A stretch of DNA of 64,000 bases from Ornithinimicrobium faecis (GTDB taxonomy: Bacteria > Actinomycetota > Actinomycetes > Actinomycetales > Dermatophilaceae). The notes under the pieces were generated by a model, which did not search any database, was not told where the DNA came from, and saw only the letters and a program-made list of their open reading frames with translations. A program made the position numbers and the translations under genes. Shown one piece after another: positions 1 through 9,238 of the stretch; positions within the stretch are counted from its first letter, which is position 1; every line of letters begins with the position of its first letter. The stretch spans positions 2,294,001 through 2,358,000 of the forward strand of contig NZ_CP099489.1 of the NCBI RefSeq assembly GCF_023923225.1, read 5' to 3'.

Positions 1-489
1 GCAGCGCAAGCGGCCTATCGGCAGATATTGGACCACCTGGCGGTGACCGTGGACTTCCCCCACTGGCACACCGAGAACCACCCAACGCCTGCCGAGGTGG
101 AGTCCTGGGTCCGCGCCGGCGACCTGCACCTTGCGGTCGCCAGCACGGGCGAGATCGCCGGTGTGGTGATGCTCAACCACGAGGCCCCGGACGCCTATCA
201 GGACGCCTCCTGGAGCGTCGACGCGACACCGACGGAGGTGCTCGTGGTGCACGCCCTGGGGGTGACCCCAGGCTTCCTGCGGCAGGGGGTCGCGAGGTTC
301 CTGGTGGATGCCTCGCTCGACCTTGCCAGGCAGCGGGACTGTCGGGTGGTGCGGCTGGACACCTATGTGGAGAACCGCCCAGCCCTCGAGCTCTACACCC
401 GTCACGGTTTCACCGACCGGGGCGTCCACACGCTGCACTATGAGGGCACCGAACTGAGCCAGTTCCACCTGTTCGAGTTCGTGCTCTGA
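1..489 (+). CDS. GNAT family N-acetyltransferase, 5' end outside window
   Basis: This is the C-terminal part of a GNAT acetyltransferase. The acetyl-CoA loop region reads VHALGVTPGFLRQGVARFL, followed by the family-typical helix and the segment ENRPALELYTRHGF that normally precedes the last strands. The frame stays open to base 1 without a stop (a TTG at 28 is the first possible internal start), so the gene most likely begins upstream. The substrate cannot be read from the sequence; a small amine or a protein N-terminus are both possible. Confidence 0.8.
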   Translation, partial: AAQAAYRQILDHLAVTVDFPHWHTENHPTPAEVESWVRAGDLHLAVASTGEIAGVVMLNHEAPDAYQDASWSVDATPTEVLVVHALGVTPGFLRQGVARFLVDASLDLARQRDCRVVRLDTYVENRPALELYTRHGFTDRGVHTLHYEGTELSQFHLFEFVL

Positions 490-542
490 CACGGGGGCCG
501 CCCCTGGGTGCTGGGCCTGGGTGTTGGGCCTGGTGACACCAT

Positions 543-1820
543 GTGCCGGTGCGCCGCGTCCTGCTCGACATCACCCCCCTGAGGACGTCGCGACCCTATC
601 GCTTCCTCTATCTCGGCACGGTCACCTCCGGCGTGGGCGCCCAGTTGGCCACGACGGCCATCGCGCTGCAGATCTATGCGCTGACGGGATCGTCGTTCGC
701 GGTCGGGTTGGTGGGCCTCTACGCCCTCGTCCCCATCGTTGTCCTGGGGCTGTATGGCGGGGCCGTGCTGGACACCCACGACCGGCGCACCGTCGCGCTG
801 GTCGGCGGGGTGGTGCTGTGGGTCACGGGCGGTCTCAACGTTCTGCAGGCGGCGGTCGGCAACACCAACGTCGGGGTGCTCTACGCCCTGGTGGCCCTGC
901 ACAGCGCTGGCTTCGCCATCATGAGCCCGGCCAGGTCCTCGATCTATCCGCGGCTGTTGCCCCTGGAGCAACTCCCGGCCGCCAACGCCCTCAACGTCGC
1001 CTCGATGAACATCGCGATGACGGTCGGTCCGCTGCTGGCCGGCGTCATCGTCCAGTTCGGGGGTTACGTCACGGCCTACACGTTGGACGTGCTGCTCTTC
1101 ACCGCGGCGATGTGGGGCCTGTCGACGCTGCCGCGGATCCGACCAGAACGCGGAGGGCCGGCCCGGGTGCCTGGCCTGTCCAGCGTGATCGATGGTTTGC
1201 GCTTCCTGGGCACCCGGCCCAATGTGCGGATGACCTTCCTGGCCGACTTCTGCGCCATGATCCTGGCCCAGCCGCGGGCCCTGTTCCCGGCCATCGCCGT
1301 GGTGGCGCTCGCCGGGGGAGAGGCGACTGTCGGCATACTCGCCGCAGCCATCGCCGTCGGCGCCGTGCTGGCCATGGTCTTCTCCGGACCGGTCGGCAAC
1401 GTCATCCACCAGGGCCGAGCCGTCATCTGGGCCGTGGTGGCCTGGGGCGCCTGCATCACGCTGGTCGGGCTGGCGGTCCTGGGGGCCGGCCGGTGGTTCG
1501 GCACGGGCACCGCGCTCCTGCTCGCCTGCCTCGGGCTCGCTGCGGCCGGGGCGGCGGACTCCATCTCCTCGGTCTTCCGCAACACGATCCTGCAGGCGGC
1601 CACGCCGGACCACCTGCGGGGGCGCCTCCAGGGGATCTTCATCGTGGTGGTGGCCGGCGGGCCCCGACTCGGGGAGCTCGTCGCTGGCACGGTCGCGTCC
1701 GTGGTGTCCGAGTGGGGCGCCCTGGTCCTCGGCGGCCTGGCGTGCATGGTGGCTATGGTGGTGCTGGCCCGGCTGCAACCGGGGTTCGCTGCCTATGACG
1801 CGCGCGACCCGCAACCCTGA
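543..1820 (+). CDS. MFS transporter, enterobactin-exporter-like (MFS_3 type)
   Basis: A 425-residue integral membrane protein with about 12 hydrophobic segments. The N-terminal segment LRTSRPYRFLYLGTVTSGVG and the cytoplasmic loop DTHDRRTVALVGG between TM2 and TM3 are typical of the EntS/MFS_3 drug and siderophore exporters. GTG at 543 is taken as start; ATG at 541 is in another frame. It stands alone between a GNAT gene and the nitrate-reductase regulator. It lacks the nitrate signature motifs of NarK, so I do not read it as the nitrate transporter. The substrate is unknown. Confidence 0.8.
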   Translation: MPVRRVLLDITPLRTSRPYRFLYLGTVTSGVGAQLATTAIALQIYALTGSSFAVGLVGLYALVPIVVLGLYGGAVLDTHDRRTVALVGGVVLWVTGGLNVLQAAVGNTNVGVLYALVALHSAGFAIMSPARSSIYPRLLPLEQLPAANALNVASMNIAMTVGPLLAGVIVQFGGYVTAYTLDVLLFTAAMWGLSTLPRIRPERGGPARVPGLSSVIDGLRFLGTRPNVRMTFLADFCAMILAQPRALFPAIAVVALAGGEATVGILAAAIAVGAVLAMVFSGPVGNVIHQGRAVIWAVVAWGACITLVGLAVLGAGRWFGTGTALLLACLGLAAAGAADSISSVFRNTILQAATPDHLRGRLQGIFIVVVAGGPRLGELVAGTVASVVSEWGALVLGGLACMVAMVVLARLQPGFAAYDARDPQP

Positions 1821-2042
1821 GCGCGCGCACAATCGCGTCGGGAAGCGACTCCTCAATACTCCTTTAAATCCTCTATTCAGCGGTGATCGTCGCCTTCTCA
1901 CCGGCGCAATTACAGCATGTTGACGTGGCGTAAACCCAGTGATCATTGAGGATGAAAGTACTGGTCACGACACGGGTGGGCCCCCTCTATCGAGCGCTCC
2001 GCTAAACCGCTATGGTGAGCAAAGTCAGCGTTCCCCTAAATT

Positions 2043-2903
2043 GTGGCGAAAGGGCGTTCCGTGGCGCGGCAACAGGTCAGTCAGGGCCTTGATCTGCTGC
2101 GTTCGGACGTGCGTCGCCGGCTCTATTCGCTGCTGTCCGACCTCCCGGCGGGGGCGGGGTCGGCTGCCGAGTCGTCACAGCAGCGTGGCCTGAGTGCCCA
2201 GGAGTTAGCCGACGTTGTCGGGCTGCACCTCACGACAGTCCGGTTCCACCTGGATCAGTTGGTGGCTGCCGGACTGCTGACGGCCGTGCAGGCCAGGCCG
2301 GTCGGGGCAGGCCGCCCCCGCAAGCTCTATGTCGTGCCCGGCGTGGCTGCCGATGCACCCACCGACCCCGATGCGCTCCAGGCCTATGCGGTGCTGACCG
2401 AGATCGTGGGGCAGGCCAACGGCGCCGACGGTGCTCCTGACGGCGCCCTGAGCCAGGGGGCTGACGGTGGGGACGACGCAGAGGGGGCGCAGCCGCGTCC
2501 GGCCCTGCTCGAGCAGTCGGGGTGGGCCTGGGCTCGAGACCACGTCGATCGTCTCGCGAGCCGCGTCAATGACCGCTCACCGGCGACCACACCCGGTGCC
2601 TGGTTGGGCAAGATCGGTGCGGTCCTGGACCTGCTGGTGGGGTGGGGACACTCGCCGGAGGTGCGGACCGCCGCTGGCGCCCGCGAGGTGGACATTGTGA
2701 TGCGCGACTGCCCCTTCATGGCCCTGGCCAAGGAACAACCCCAGATGGTGTGCGGCGTCCACCGCGGCCTCCTGCGCGGGGCTCTGGACGCCCTCGGCGA
2801 GGAGAGCGCCGAGCTTGACCTGCAGCCCCTTGTGGACTGGCACACGTGCCGAGCCCACCTGACCGTCACCACCCCGTTCGCCGACCGTGGAGAGCAGAGA
2901 TGA
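2043..2903 (+). CDS. HTH regulator with C-terminal Cys motif, nar operon regulator candidate
   Basis: A 286-residue regulator. Residues about 50-105 form an ArsR/SufR-like winged helix (LSAQELADVVGLHLTTVRFH). The C-terminal half carries Cys residues in DCPF, MVCGVH and WHTCRAH, an arrangement seen in SufR-like regulators that hold an Fe-S cluster. A low-complexity Asp/Gly/Ala linker separates the two halves. The stop codon overlaps the narG start (ATGA, 2900-2903), so it is cotranscribed and translationally coupled with narGHJI. I infer an O2-, NO- or Fe-S-responsive regulator of the operon. GTG at 2061, preceded by AAAGGG, is an equally plausible start. Confidence 0.75.
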   Translation: MAKGRSVARQQVSQGLDLLRSDVRRRLYSLLSDLPAGAGSAAESSQQRGLSAQELADVVGLHLTTVRFHLDQLVAAGLLTAVQARPVGAGRPRKLYVVPGVAADAPTDPDALQAYAVLTEIVGQANGADGAPDGALSQGADGGDDAEGAQPRPALLEQSGWAWARDHVDRLASRVNDRSPATTPGAWLGKIGAVLDLLVGWGHSPEVRTAAGAREVDIVMRDCPFMALAKEQPQMVCGVHRGLLRGALDALGEESAELDLQPLVDWHTCRAHLTVTTPFADRGEQR

Positions 2904-5900
2904 CCGACACCACCACACGCCCACAGGCTGACCAGCCGGCCGGCTTCGACGGCCCCCTGTCCGCAGCCCTGGTGGGGACCCGCAGGTTCTTCACGCGCGG
3001 CAAGGTCTCCGACGACCAACGCACCCTGTCCCTGGAGGGTGGGCGCTCGGGTGACTCGTTCTATCGCGACCGGTGGAGCCACGACAAGGTCGTGCGGTCC
3101 ACCCACGGCGTGAACTGCACCGGCGGCTGTTCGTGGAAGGTCTACGTCAAGGACGGGATCATCACCTGGGAGGCGCAGCAGACCGACTATCCCACCACCG
3201 GCGGAGACCGGCCAGAGTATGAGCCCCGGGGCTGCCCCCGCGGCGCGGCGTTCTCCTGGTACACCTACAGCCCGACCCGCGTGCGCTACCCGTATGTGCG
3301 GGGCACGCTCCTGCAGCTGTACCGCCAGGCCAAGGCGGAGTTTGGCGACCCGGTCGTCGCCTGGGCCAGCATCGTCCAGGACGAGGAGAAGTCCACGGCC
3401 TACAAGTCCGGCCGTGGCAAGGGTGGGCTGGTCCGCTCCACGTGGGAGGAGACGGTCGAGATGATCGCGGCCGCCCACGTCTACACCATCAAGCGCTGGG
3501 GACCGGACCGGATTGCTGGTTTCTCGCCGATCCCGGCCATGTCCCAGGTAAGCTACGCCTCTGGGGCCCGGTTCAACGAGCTCATCGGCGCCCCGATGCT
3601 CTCCTTCTATGACTGGTATGCCGACCTGCCCAACGCCTCGCCGCAGATGTGGGGCGACCAGACCGACGTGCCGGAGTCCGGCGACTGGTGGGACGCGGGC
3701 TACCTGATCATGTGGGGCTCTAACGTCCCCATGACACGCACCCCGGACGCGCACTGGATGATCGAGGCCCGCTATCGCGGACAAAAGGTCATCGCGGTGG
3801 CGCCCGACTATGCCGAGAACGTCAAGTTTGCCGACGAGTGGGTCGCTCCCGCTCCTGGCACCGACGGCGCACTGGCCATGGGGATGGGGCACGTCATCCT
3901 CAAGGAGTTCTTCGTCGACCAGCAGGTCGAGTTCTTCGAGGGTTACACCAAGCGCTTCACCGATCTGCCCCACCTGGTCAGTCTGGTCGAGCGCGAGGAC
4001 GGCACGTGGGCGCCCGGGAAGTTCCTCGTCGCCGGGGACCTTGAGGGGCACGCGCAGTCCACCTCTGAGAACGCCATGTGGAAGACCGCGGTGCTGGACA
4101 GCAGGACCGGCGAGGTCGCGATCCCCAACGGCTCGATCGGTGATCGTTTCGGCCCTGAGGGCGAGGGCAAGTGGAACCTCGACCTGGGGGACATCGACCC
4201 CGTGCTCTCGCTCCACGGCGTCACGGACGAGTCGGTCGAGGTCCAGCTGCCCCGCTTTGACGTCGGTGACACGGTTGCCTTCGAGCGGCGGGGTGTCCCG
4301 GTCCGCCGGGTCGGCGGGCACGTGGTGACCACCGTGCTCGACCTGATGTTGGCGCACTATGGCGTGGCTCGGCCGGGGCTGCCCGGCACCTGGCCGGAGG
4401 ACCTGGAGGACCCGTCGGTGCCGGCCACCCCGGGCTGGGCCGAGTCGATCACCTCGGTGCCCTCGCACCAGATCGCCCGGCTGGCTCGCGAGTTTGCGCA
4501 GAACGCGATCGACACCGGTGGCCGCGGCATGATCCTGATGGGCGCCGGCACCAACCACTGGTATCACTCCGACCAGATCTATCGCGCCATGCTGGTCCTG
4601 ACCACGATCACCGGCTGCCAGGGTCGCAACGGTGGCGGGTGGGCGCACTACGTCGGACAGGAGAAGGTCCGCCCACTCATGGGCTTCCAGCACATGGCGT
4701 TCGCCCTGGACTGGGTCCGTCCGCCGCGGCACATGAACCAGACGGCCTACTGGTATGTCAACACCAGCCAATACCGCTACGACACCTTCAGCACTGATGA
4801 CGTTGGCGCCGGGATCGGCGCGTTCCAGGGCCGCTCCATGATGGATCTGCTGGCTCAGTCGGTGCGGCTGGGGTGGACACCGTCCTATCCACAGTTTGAC
4901 CGGTCCAGTCTGGTGCTGGCCGACGAGGCCGCCGAGGCGGGCACGGACGTCAAACAGTATGTCGTGGAGCAGCTCAAGGAGGGATCGCTGCGGTTTGCGG
5001 TCGAGGACCCTGAGGCCGAGGAGAACTGGCCCCGGGTGCTGACCCTGTGGCGCGCCAACCTGTTTGGTTCCTCGGCCAAGGGCAACGAGTACTTCCTCAA
5101 GCACCTGCTGGGGACGACCAACGCGGTCAAGGCCACCCAGGCTCCACCCGAGCAGCGTCCCCAGGACATCGCCTGGCCCGACGAGGCGCCCGAGGGCAAG
5201 CTCGACCTCCTGATGACGATCGACTTCCGGATGACCAGCTCGACGCTGCTCTCGGACGTCGTGCTGCCGGCTGCGACCTGGTATGAGAAGCACGACCTGA
5301 ACACCACGGACATGCACCCCTACATCAACTCGTTCAACCCGGCCATCTCTCCGCCGTGGCAGAGCAAGAACGACTGGGATGCCTGGAAGGAGATCGCCAA
5401 GAAGTTCTCCGAGCTGGCCGCCGACCACCTCGGCACCCGCAAGGACGTGGTGGCCAAACCGTTGTGGCACGACACGCCGGAGGCGATGGCCACCGTGCAC
5501 GGCGTGGTCCGGGACTGGAAGACCGGCGAGGTCGAGCCGATCCCGGGCCAGACGATGCCGGTCCTGGTCGAGGTGGAGCGCGACTACACGCAGATCCACG
5601 CCAAGATGACGGCGGTCGGCCCTCTCCTGGAGAAGGTCGGCATGGTCACCAAGGGCACCAAGTACGACCCGACAGACTTTGTGGAGCGCCTGCGCATCAT
5701 CAACGGAACGGTCCGCGGCGGTGTGGCCGACGGCCAGCCCAAACTGGAGACGGATGTGCATGTCGCAGAGGCGATCATGCACCTGTCCGGCACCACGAAC
5801 GGGCACCTGGCCACCCAGGGGTTTAAGGACCTGGAGAAGCGGACCGGCGTGCAACTGCACGACCTGTCGGCCGAGCACGAGGGCAAGATCATCACCTTCG

Positions 5901-6625
5901 CTGACACCCAGGCGGCGCCCGTGCCGGTCATCACGAGCCCGGAGTGGTCCGGCTCCGAGAGCGGCGGGCGGCGCTATGCACCGTTCACCATCAACATCGA
6001 GCGGTCGAAGCCGTTCCACACCCTCACCGGGCGCCAACAGTTCTATGTCGACCATGACTGGATGCTGGGCATGGGGGAGGGGCTGCCGACCTACCGGCCG
6101 CCGCTGAACATGACGCTGCTCTTCGGTGAGCCCGAGATCGGTGCCCAGAGCGGCCCCAAGGAGCAGCTCAGTGTCTCGGTCCGCTATCTGACCCCGCACA
6201 ACAAGTGGTCGATCCACAGTGAGTATCAGGACAACCTGTTCATGCTCTCGCTGTCCCGCGGTGGCCAGACGATCTGGATGTCCGACCTGGACGCGGACAA
6301 GATCGGCGTGCTGGACAACGACTGGATCGAGGCCGTCAACCGCAACGGAGTGGTCGCCGCCCGCGCGGTCGTCAGTCACCGGATGCCGGAGGGCACCGTC
6401 TTCATGCACCACGCCCAGGACCGGCTGATCGACGTGCCGCTGACCGAGACGGACAACAAGCGCGGCGGCATCCACAACAGCCTGACCCGGATCCTGATGA
6501 AACCCAGCCACCTGATCGGCGGCTACGCCCAGCTGTCCTACTTCTTCAACTACATCGGCCCGACGGGCAACAACCGCGACGAAGTGACCACCATCCGCAA
6601 GCGCACCGCGCCGGTCACGTACTAA
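2900..6625 (+). CDS. narG: respiratory nitrate reductase alpha subunit NarG
   Basis: Catalytic subunit (1241 aa) of membrane-bound nitrate reductase; reduces nitrate to nitrite at a Mo-bis-MGD centre on the cytoplasmic side. The FS0 [4Fe-4S] ligand set H69-x3-C73-x3-C77-x34-C112 is complete (HGVNCTGGC ... GCPRGA). The segments WGSNVPMTRTPDAH and FYDWYADLPNASPQ match the molybdopterin-binding part of the family. Length is normal. ATG at 2900 is preceded by GGAGAGCAGAG and overlaps the regulator stop by four bases; the open frame extends further upstream but lies inside the regulator. Confidence 0.98.
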   Translation: MTDTTTRPQADQPAGFDGPLSAALVGTRRFFTRGKVSDDQRTLSLEGGRSGDSFYRDRWSHDKVVRSTHGVNCTGGCSWKVYVKDGIITWEAQQTDYPTTGGDRPEYEPRGCPRGAAFSWYTYSPTRVRYPYVRGTLLQLYRQAKAEFGDPVVAWASIVQDEEKSTAYKSGRGKGGLVRSTWEETVEMIAAAHVYTIKRWGPDRIAGFSPIPAMSQVSYASGARFNELIGAPMLSFYDWYADLPNASPQMWGDQTDVPESGDWWDAGYLIMWGSNVPMTRTPDAHWMIEARYRGQKVIAVAPDYAENVKFADEWVAPAPGTDGALAMGMGHVILKEFFVDQQVEFFEGYTKRFTDLPHLVSLVEREDGTWAPGKFLVAGDLEGHAQSTSENAMWKTAVLDSRTGEVAIPNGSIGDRFGPEGEGKWNLDLGDIDPVLSLHGVTDESVEVQLPRFDVGDTVAFERRGVPVRRVGGHVVTTVLDLMLAHYGVARPGLPGTWPEDLEDPSVPATPGWAESITSVPSHQIARLAREFAQNAIDTGGRGMILMGAGTNHWYHSDQIYRAMLVLTTITGCQGRNGGGWAHYVGQEKVRPLMGFQHMAFALDWVRPPRHMNQTAYWYVNTSQYRYDTFSTDDVGAGIGAFQGRSMMDLLAQSVRLGWTPSYPQFDRSSLVLADEAAEAGTDVKQYVVEQLKEGSLRFAVEDPEAEENWPRVLTLWRANLFGSSAKGNEYFLKHLLGTTNAVKATQAPPEQRPQDIAWPDEAPEGKLDLLMTIDFRMTSSTLLSDVVLPAATWYEKHDLNTTDMHPYINSFNPAISPPWQSKNDWDAWKEIAKKFSELAADHLGTRKDVVAKPLWHDTPEAMATVHGVVRDWKTGEVEPIPGQTMPVLVEVERDYTQIHAKMTAVGPLLEKVGMVTKGTKYDPTDFVERLRIINGTVRGGVADGQPKLETDVHVAEAIMHLSGTTNGHLATQGFKDLEKRTGVQLHDLSAEHEGKIITFADTQAAPVPVITSPEWSGSESGGRRYAPFTINIERSKPFHTLTGRQQFYVDHDWMLGMGEGLPTYRPPLNMTLLFGEPEIGAQSGPKEQLSVSVRYLTPHNKWSIHSEYQDNLFMLSLSRGGQTIWMSDLDADKIGVLDNDWIEAVNRNGVVAARAVVSHRMPEGTVFMHHAQDRLIDVPLTETDNKRGGIHNSLTRILMKPSHLIGGYAQLSYFFNYIGPTGNNRDEVTTIRKRTAPVTY

Positions 6626-6630
6626 CACGC

Positions 6631-6674
6631 ACGGGGGCTCCGCCCCCGTGAACCCCCGCTGGGGCTCCGCCCCA
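6631..6674 (+). repeat. twin GC hairpins between narG and narH
   Basis: Two adjacent perfect inverted repeats share the loop TCC: ACGGGGGC/GCCCCCGT at 6631-6649 and TGGGGC/GCCCCA at 6660-6674. They fill most of the 82-base gap between narG and narH, the only real gap among narGHJI. They may be mRNA stabilising or attenuating stem-loops, or a dispersed GC-rich repeat of this genome. Confidence 0.7.
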
Positions 6675-6707
6675 GACCCCAGACCCCGGACCTACAGGAG
6701 AGATCGC

Positions 6708-8459
6708 ATGAGAGTCATGGCACAGATGGCCATGGTCATGAACCTGGACAAGTGCATCGGGTGCCACACCTGCTCGGTCACCTGCAAGCAGGCCTGGACC
6801 AACCGCAGCGGCATGGAATACGTCTGGTTCAACAACGTGGAGACCCGCCCAGGGCTCGGTTACCCGCGCGGCTACCAGGACCAGGACGAGTGGAAGGGCG
6901 GATGGGTGCGCACGCCCGCTGGCCGGCTCAAACTGCGCTCCGGGGGCCGGCTCAACAAGCTGCTCAACATCTTCTCCAACCCCAAGATGCCGTCCATCCA
7001 GGACTACTACGAGCCCTGGACCTATGACTACGAGACGCTGCTCAACGCACCGGCCCAGGAGAACTTCCCCGTGGCGACCCCGCACTCGCTGATCTCGGGC
7101 AAGCAGATGAACGTCGAGTGGTCGGCCAACTGGGACGACGACCTCGGTGGCAGCAAGCAGCACGCGGCCAAGGACCCGATGATCAAGGGCATCGAGGACA
7201 AGGTCAAGATGGAGTTCGACGAGACCTTCATGTTCTATCTGCCGCGGATCTGCGAGCACTGCCTCAACCCCAGTTGCGCGGCCTCCTGCCCCTCGGGTGC
7301 GATCTACAAGCGCGAGGAGGACGGCATCGTCCTGGTCGACCAGGACAAGTGCCGTGGCTGGCGGATGTGCGTGACCGGCTGCCCCTACAAGAAGGTCTAT
7401 TTCAACCACAAGACCGGCAAGGCCGAGAAGTGCACCTTCTGCTATCCCCGCATCGAGGTCGGCATCCCGACCGTGTGCGCGGAGACCTGCGTGGGCCGGC
7501 TGCGTTACATCGGTCTGATGCTGTATGACGCGGACAAGGTGCTCGATGCCGCGTCCGTGGAGAATGACCACGACCTCTACGAGGCCCAGCGAGCCGTCTT
7601 CCTCGACCCGAATGACCCGGCCGTGCAGCGTGAGGCCGAGCGTGCCGGGATCCCCGGCGACTGGGTCGAGGCGGCGAAGAAGTCGCCGGTCTGGCGTCTG
7701 ATCAGCGAATACAAGGTGGCGCTGCCGCTGCACCCGGAATACCGCACGATGCCGATGGTGTGGTACATCCCGCCGCTGTCACCGGTCGTGGACGTGATCA
7801 AGGACACCGGCTACGACGCGGAGGACAGTCGCAACCTGTTCGCGGCGATCGACGCGCTGCGCATCCCGGTGGAATACCTCGCCAACCTGTTCACCGCGGG
7901 CGACCCCCAACCAGTTGACCTGGTCCTGCGCAAGCTGGCGGCGATGCGTTCCTACATGCGCGACATCAACCTGGGCCGTGACCCGCAGGCCCACATTCCC
8001 GAGTCGGTCGGCATGACCGAGGAGGAGATGTATGAGATGTATCGCCTGCTGGCGATCGCCAAGTACGACGAGCGCTACGTCATCCCCACCGCGCACGGCG
8101 AGGAGGCGCACGCTCTGGAGGAGACCGCCACGGACTGCCCGGTCAGTGGTTATGACGACGAGCTGATGGAGTTGTCCGGCCCGTTCGGTGAGGGATCCGG
8201 TCGTGGCGGCACCACCCCCGTCGCCGTCGAGAACTTCCGGATGTTGCAGGAGCGGCAGACCTCTGACGCGCTCCTGTCCGGTGGCACCAAGAAGGGTCGG
8301 GTGAACCTGCTCAACTGGGACGGCAAGGGCGTGCCTGCCGGGATGTTCCCGGACAGCGAGAAGGACGCCTCGGTCAAGACCATCGACGAGCCGGCGCAGC
8401 TGGACAGCCCCCACTCCCGGCCGGACAACACCGCGGGGTCAGACGGGAAGGTCACCTGA
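6708..8459 (+). CDS. narH: respiratory nitrate reductase beta subunit NarH
   Basis: Electron-transfer subunit (583 aa) linking haem b of NarI to NarG through four iron-sulfur clusters. The Cys groups are visible: C16-x2-C19-x2-C22-x3-C26 near the N-terminus, then CEHCLNPSCAASCP, CRGWRMCVTGC and CTFCYPRIEVGIPTVCAETC. The Trp in CRGW takes the place of a cysteine and marks the [3Fe-4S] cluster. ATG at 6708 was chosen because it has AGGAG about 8 bases upstream; an earlier GTG at 6648 would run through the GC hairpins. The stop shares one base with the narJ start. Confidence 0.98.
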   Translation: MRVMAQMAMVMNLDKCIGCHTCSVTCKQAWTNRSGMEYVWFNNVETRPGLGYPRGYQDQDEWKGGWVRTPAGRLKLRSGGRLNKLLNIFSNPKMPSIQDYYEPWTYDYETLLNAPAQENFPVATPHSLISGKQMNVEWSANWDDDLGGSKQHAAKDPMIKGIEDKVKMEFDETFMFYLPRICEHCLNPSCAASCPSGAIYKREEDGIVLVDQDKCRGWRMCVTGCPYKKVYFNHKTGKAEKCTFCYPRIEVGIPTVCAETCVGRLRYIGLMLYDADKVLDAASVENDHDLYEAQRAVFLDPNDPAVQREAERAGIPGDWVEAAKKSPVWRLISEYKVALPLHPEYRTMPMVWYIPPLSPVVDVIKDTGYDAEDSRNLFAAIDALRIPVEYLANLFTAGDPQPVDLVLRKLAAMRSYMRDINLGRDPQAHIPESVGMTEEEMYEMYRLLAIAKYDERYVIPTAHGEEAHALEETATDCPVSGYDDELMELSGPFGEGSGRGGTTPVAVENFRMLQERQTSDALLSGGTKKGRVNLLNWDGKGVPAGMFPDSEKDASVKTIDEPAQLDSPHSRPDNTAGSDGKVT

Positions 8460-9238
8460 TGTTGCCCTGGCGGCGCCACCGGCGCACCACCTCACGTCTG
8501 GACCCGCGGGCCCAGGCCGATGGCTGGCAGCTGTGCTCGCTCCTGCTCGACTATCCGGACGAGACCCTGGTGGAGCGGCTTCCGGTCCTGCGGGAGGCCG
8601 CTGCGGGTCTGCCGGTCGAGCTCGCCGAGCCGTTGGGGCGCTTCCTGGACCACGTGGGCGCGAGCAGCTTGGGCGCGCTCCAGGCGGACTACGTCGAGAC
8701 CTTCGACGTCACCCGCAAGTGCGCGCTGCACCTGACCTACTTTCTGCACGGTGACACGCGCAACAGGGGCGTGGCCCTGGTCCAGTTCAAGCAACTGTTC
8801 CGCACGCACGGTGTCGAGCTGACCGACGGCGACGGTGAGCTGCCAGACCACCTCGCGGTCGTCCTCGAGTTCGGGGCCACCGTTGCCCCCGACGCGGCGT
8901 GGAAGCTGCTCAACGATCACCGCGTGGGCATCGAGTTGCTGCGCAGGGCGCTGCTGAAGCGGGAGTCCCCCTGGGCCGATGTGGTCCAGGCGGTCCGGGC
9001 GACGTTGCCCGAGCTGCAGGGGGACGACAACCAGGCTCTGGCCCGGCTGATCTCGCAGGGGCCGCCGCAGGAGACGGTCGGTCTGGACGACGCTGCCCTC
9101 AACGCCCCCTATGCCATCGACCCCGCGCTGGACGAGGTGACCCAGGGGAGCCCGACCTCAGACTGTGGTGGCGGATCAACCCCAGGCGACACACGGCATA
9201 CTCTCGGCACGTCGATCCCTGTAGGAGCCCCCCGATGA
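8459..9238 (+). CDS. narJ: nitrate reductase assembly chaperone NarJ
   Basis: Cytoplasmic chaperone (259 aa) for cofactor insertion into NarG before membrane docking. The hallmark segment YVETFDVTRKCALHLTYFLHGDTRNRG and the all-helical composition match the NarJ/TorD family. The start overlaps the narH stop by one base and the stop overlaps the narI start (ATGA), so synthesis is coupled to its clients. The C-terminal 60 residues are Asp/Gly/Ser-rich and not conserved. Confidence 0.95.
   Translation: MLPWRRHRRTTSRLDPRAQADGWQLCSLLLDYPDETLVERLPVLREAAAGLPVELAEPLGRFLDHVGASSLGALQADYVETFDVTRKCALHLTYFLHGDTRNRGVALVQFKQLFRTHGVELTDGDGELPDHLAVVLEFGATVAPDAAWKLLNDHRVGIELLRRALLKRESPWADVVQAVRATLPELQGDDNQALARLISQGPPQETVGLDDAALNAPYAIDPALDEVTQGSPTSDCGGGSTPGDTRHTLGTSIPVGAPR

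Noticed and set aside
543..1820. MFS gene as the nitrate transporter NarK
   Set aside because: It is near nar genes but lacks the nitrate signature glycine-rich motifs; the N-terminal pattern is that of EntS-like exporters.
438..1946. A 502-codon minus-strand frame opposite the MFS gene
   Set aside because: Arg/Gly/Asp/His-rich antisense composition, no motif, and no ribosome site considered convincing.
2384..6628. A 1414-codon open frame on the minus strand opposite narG
   Set aside because: It mirrors narG codon structure (third-position GC), has no family likeness and lies wholly opposite an unmistakable NarG.
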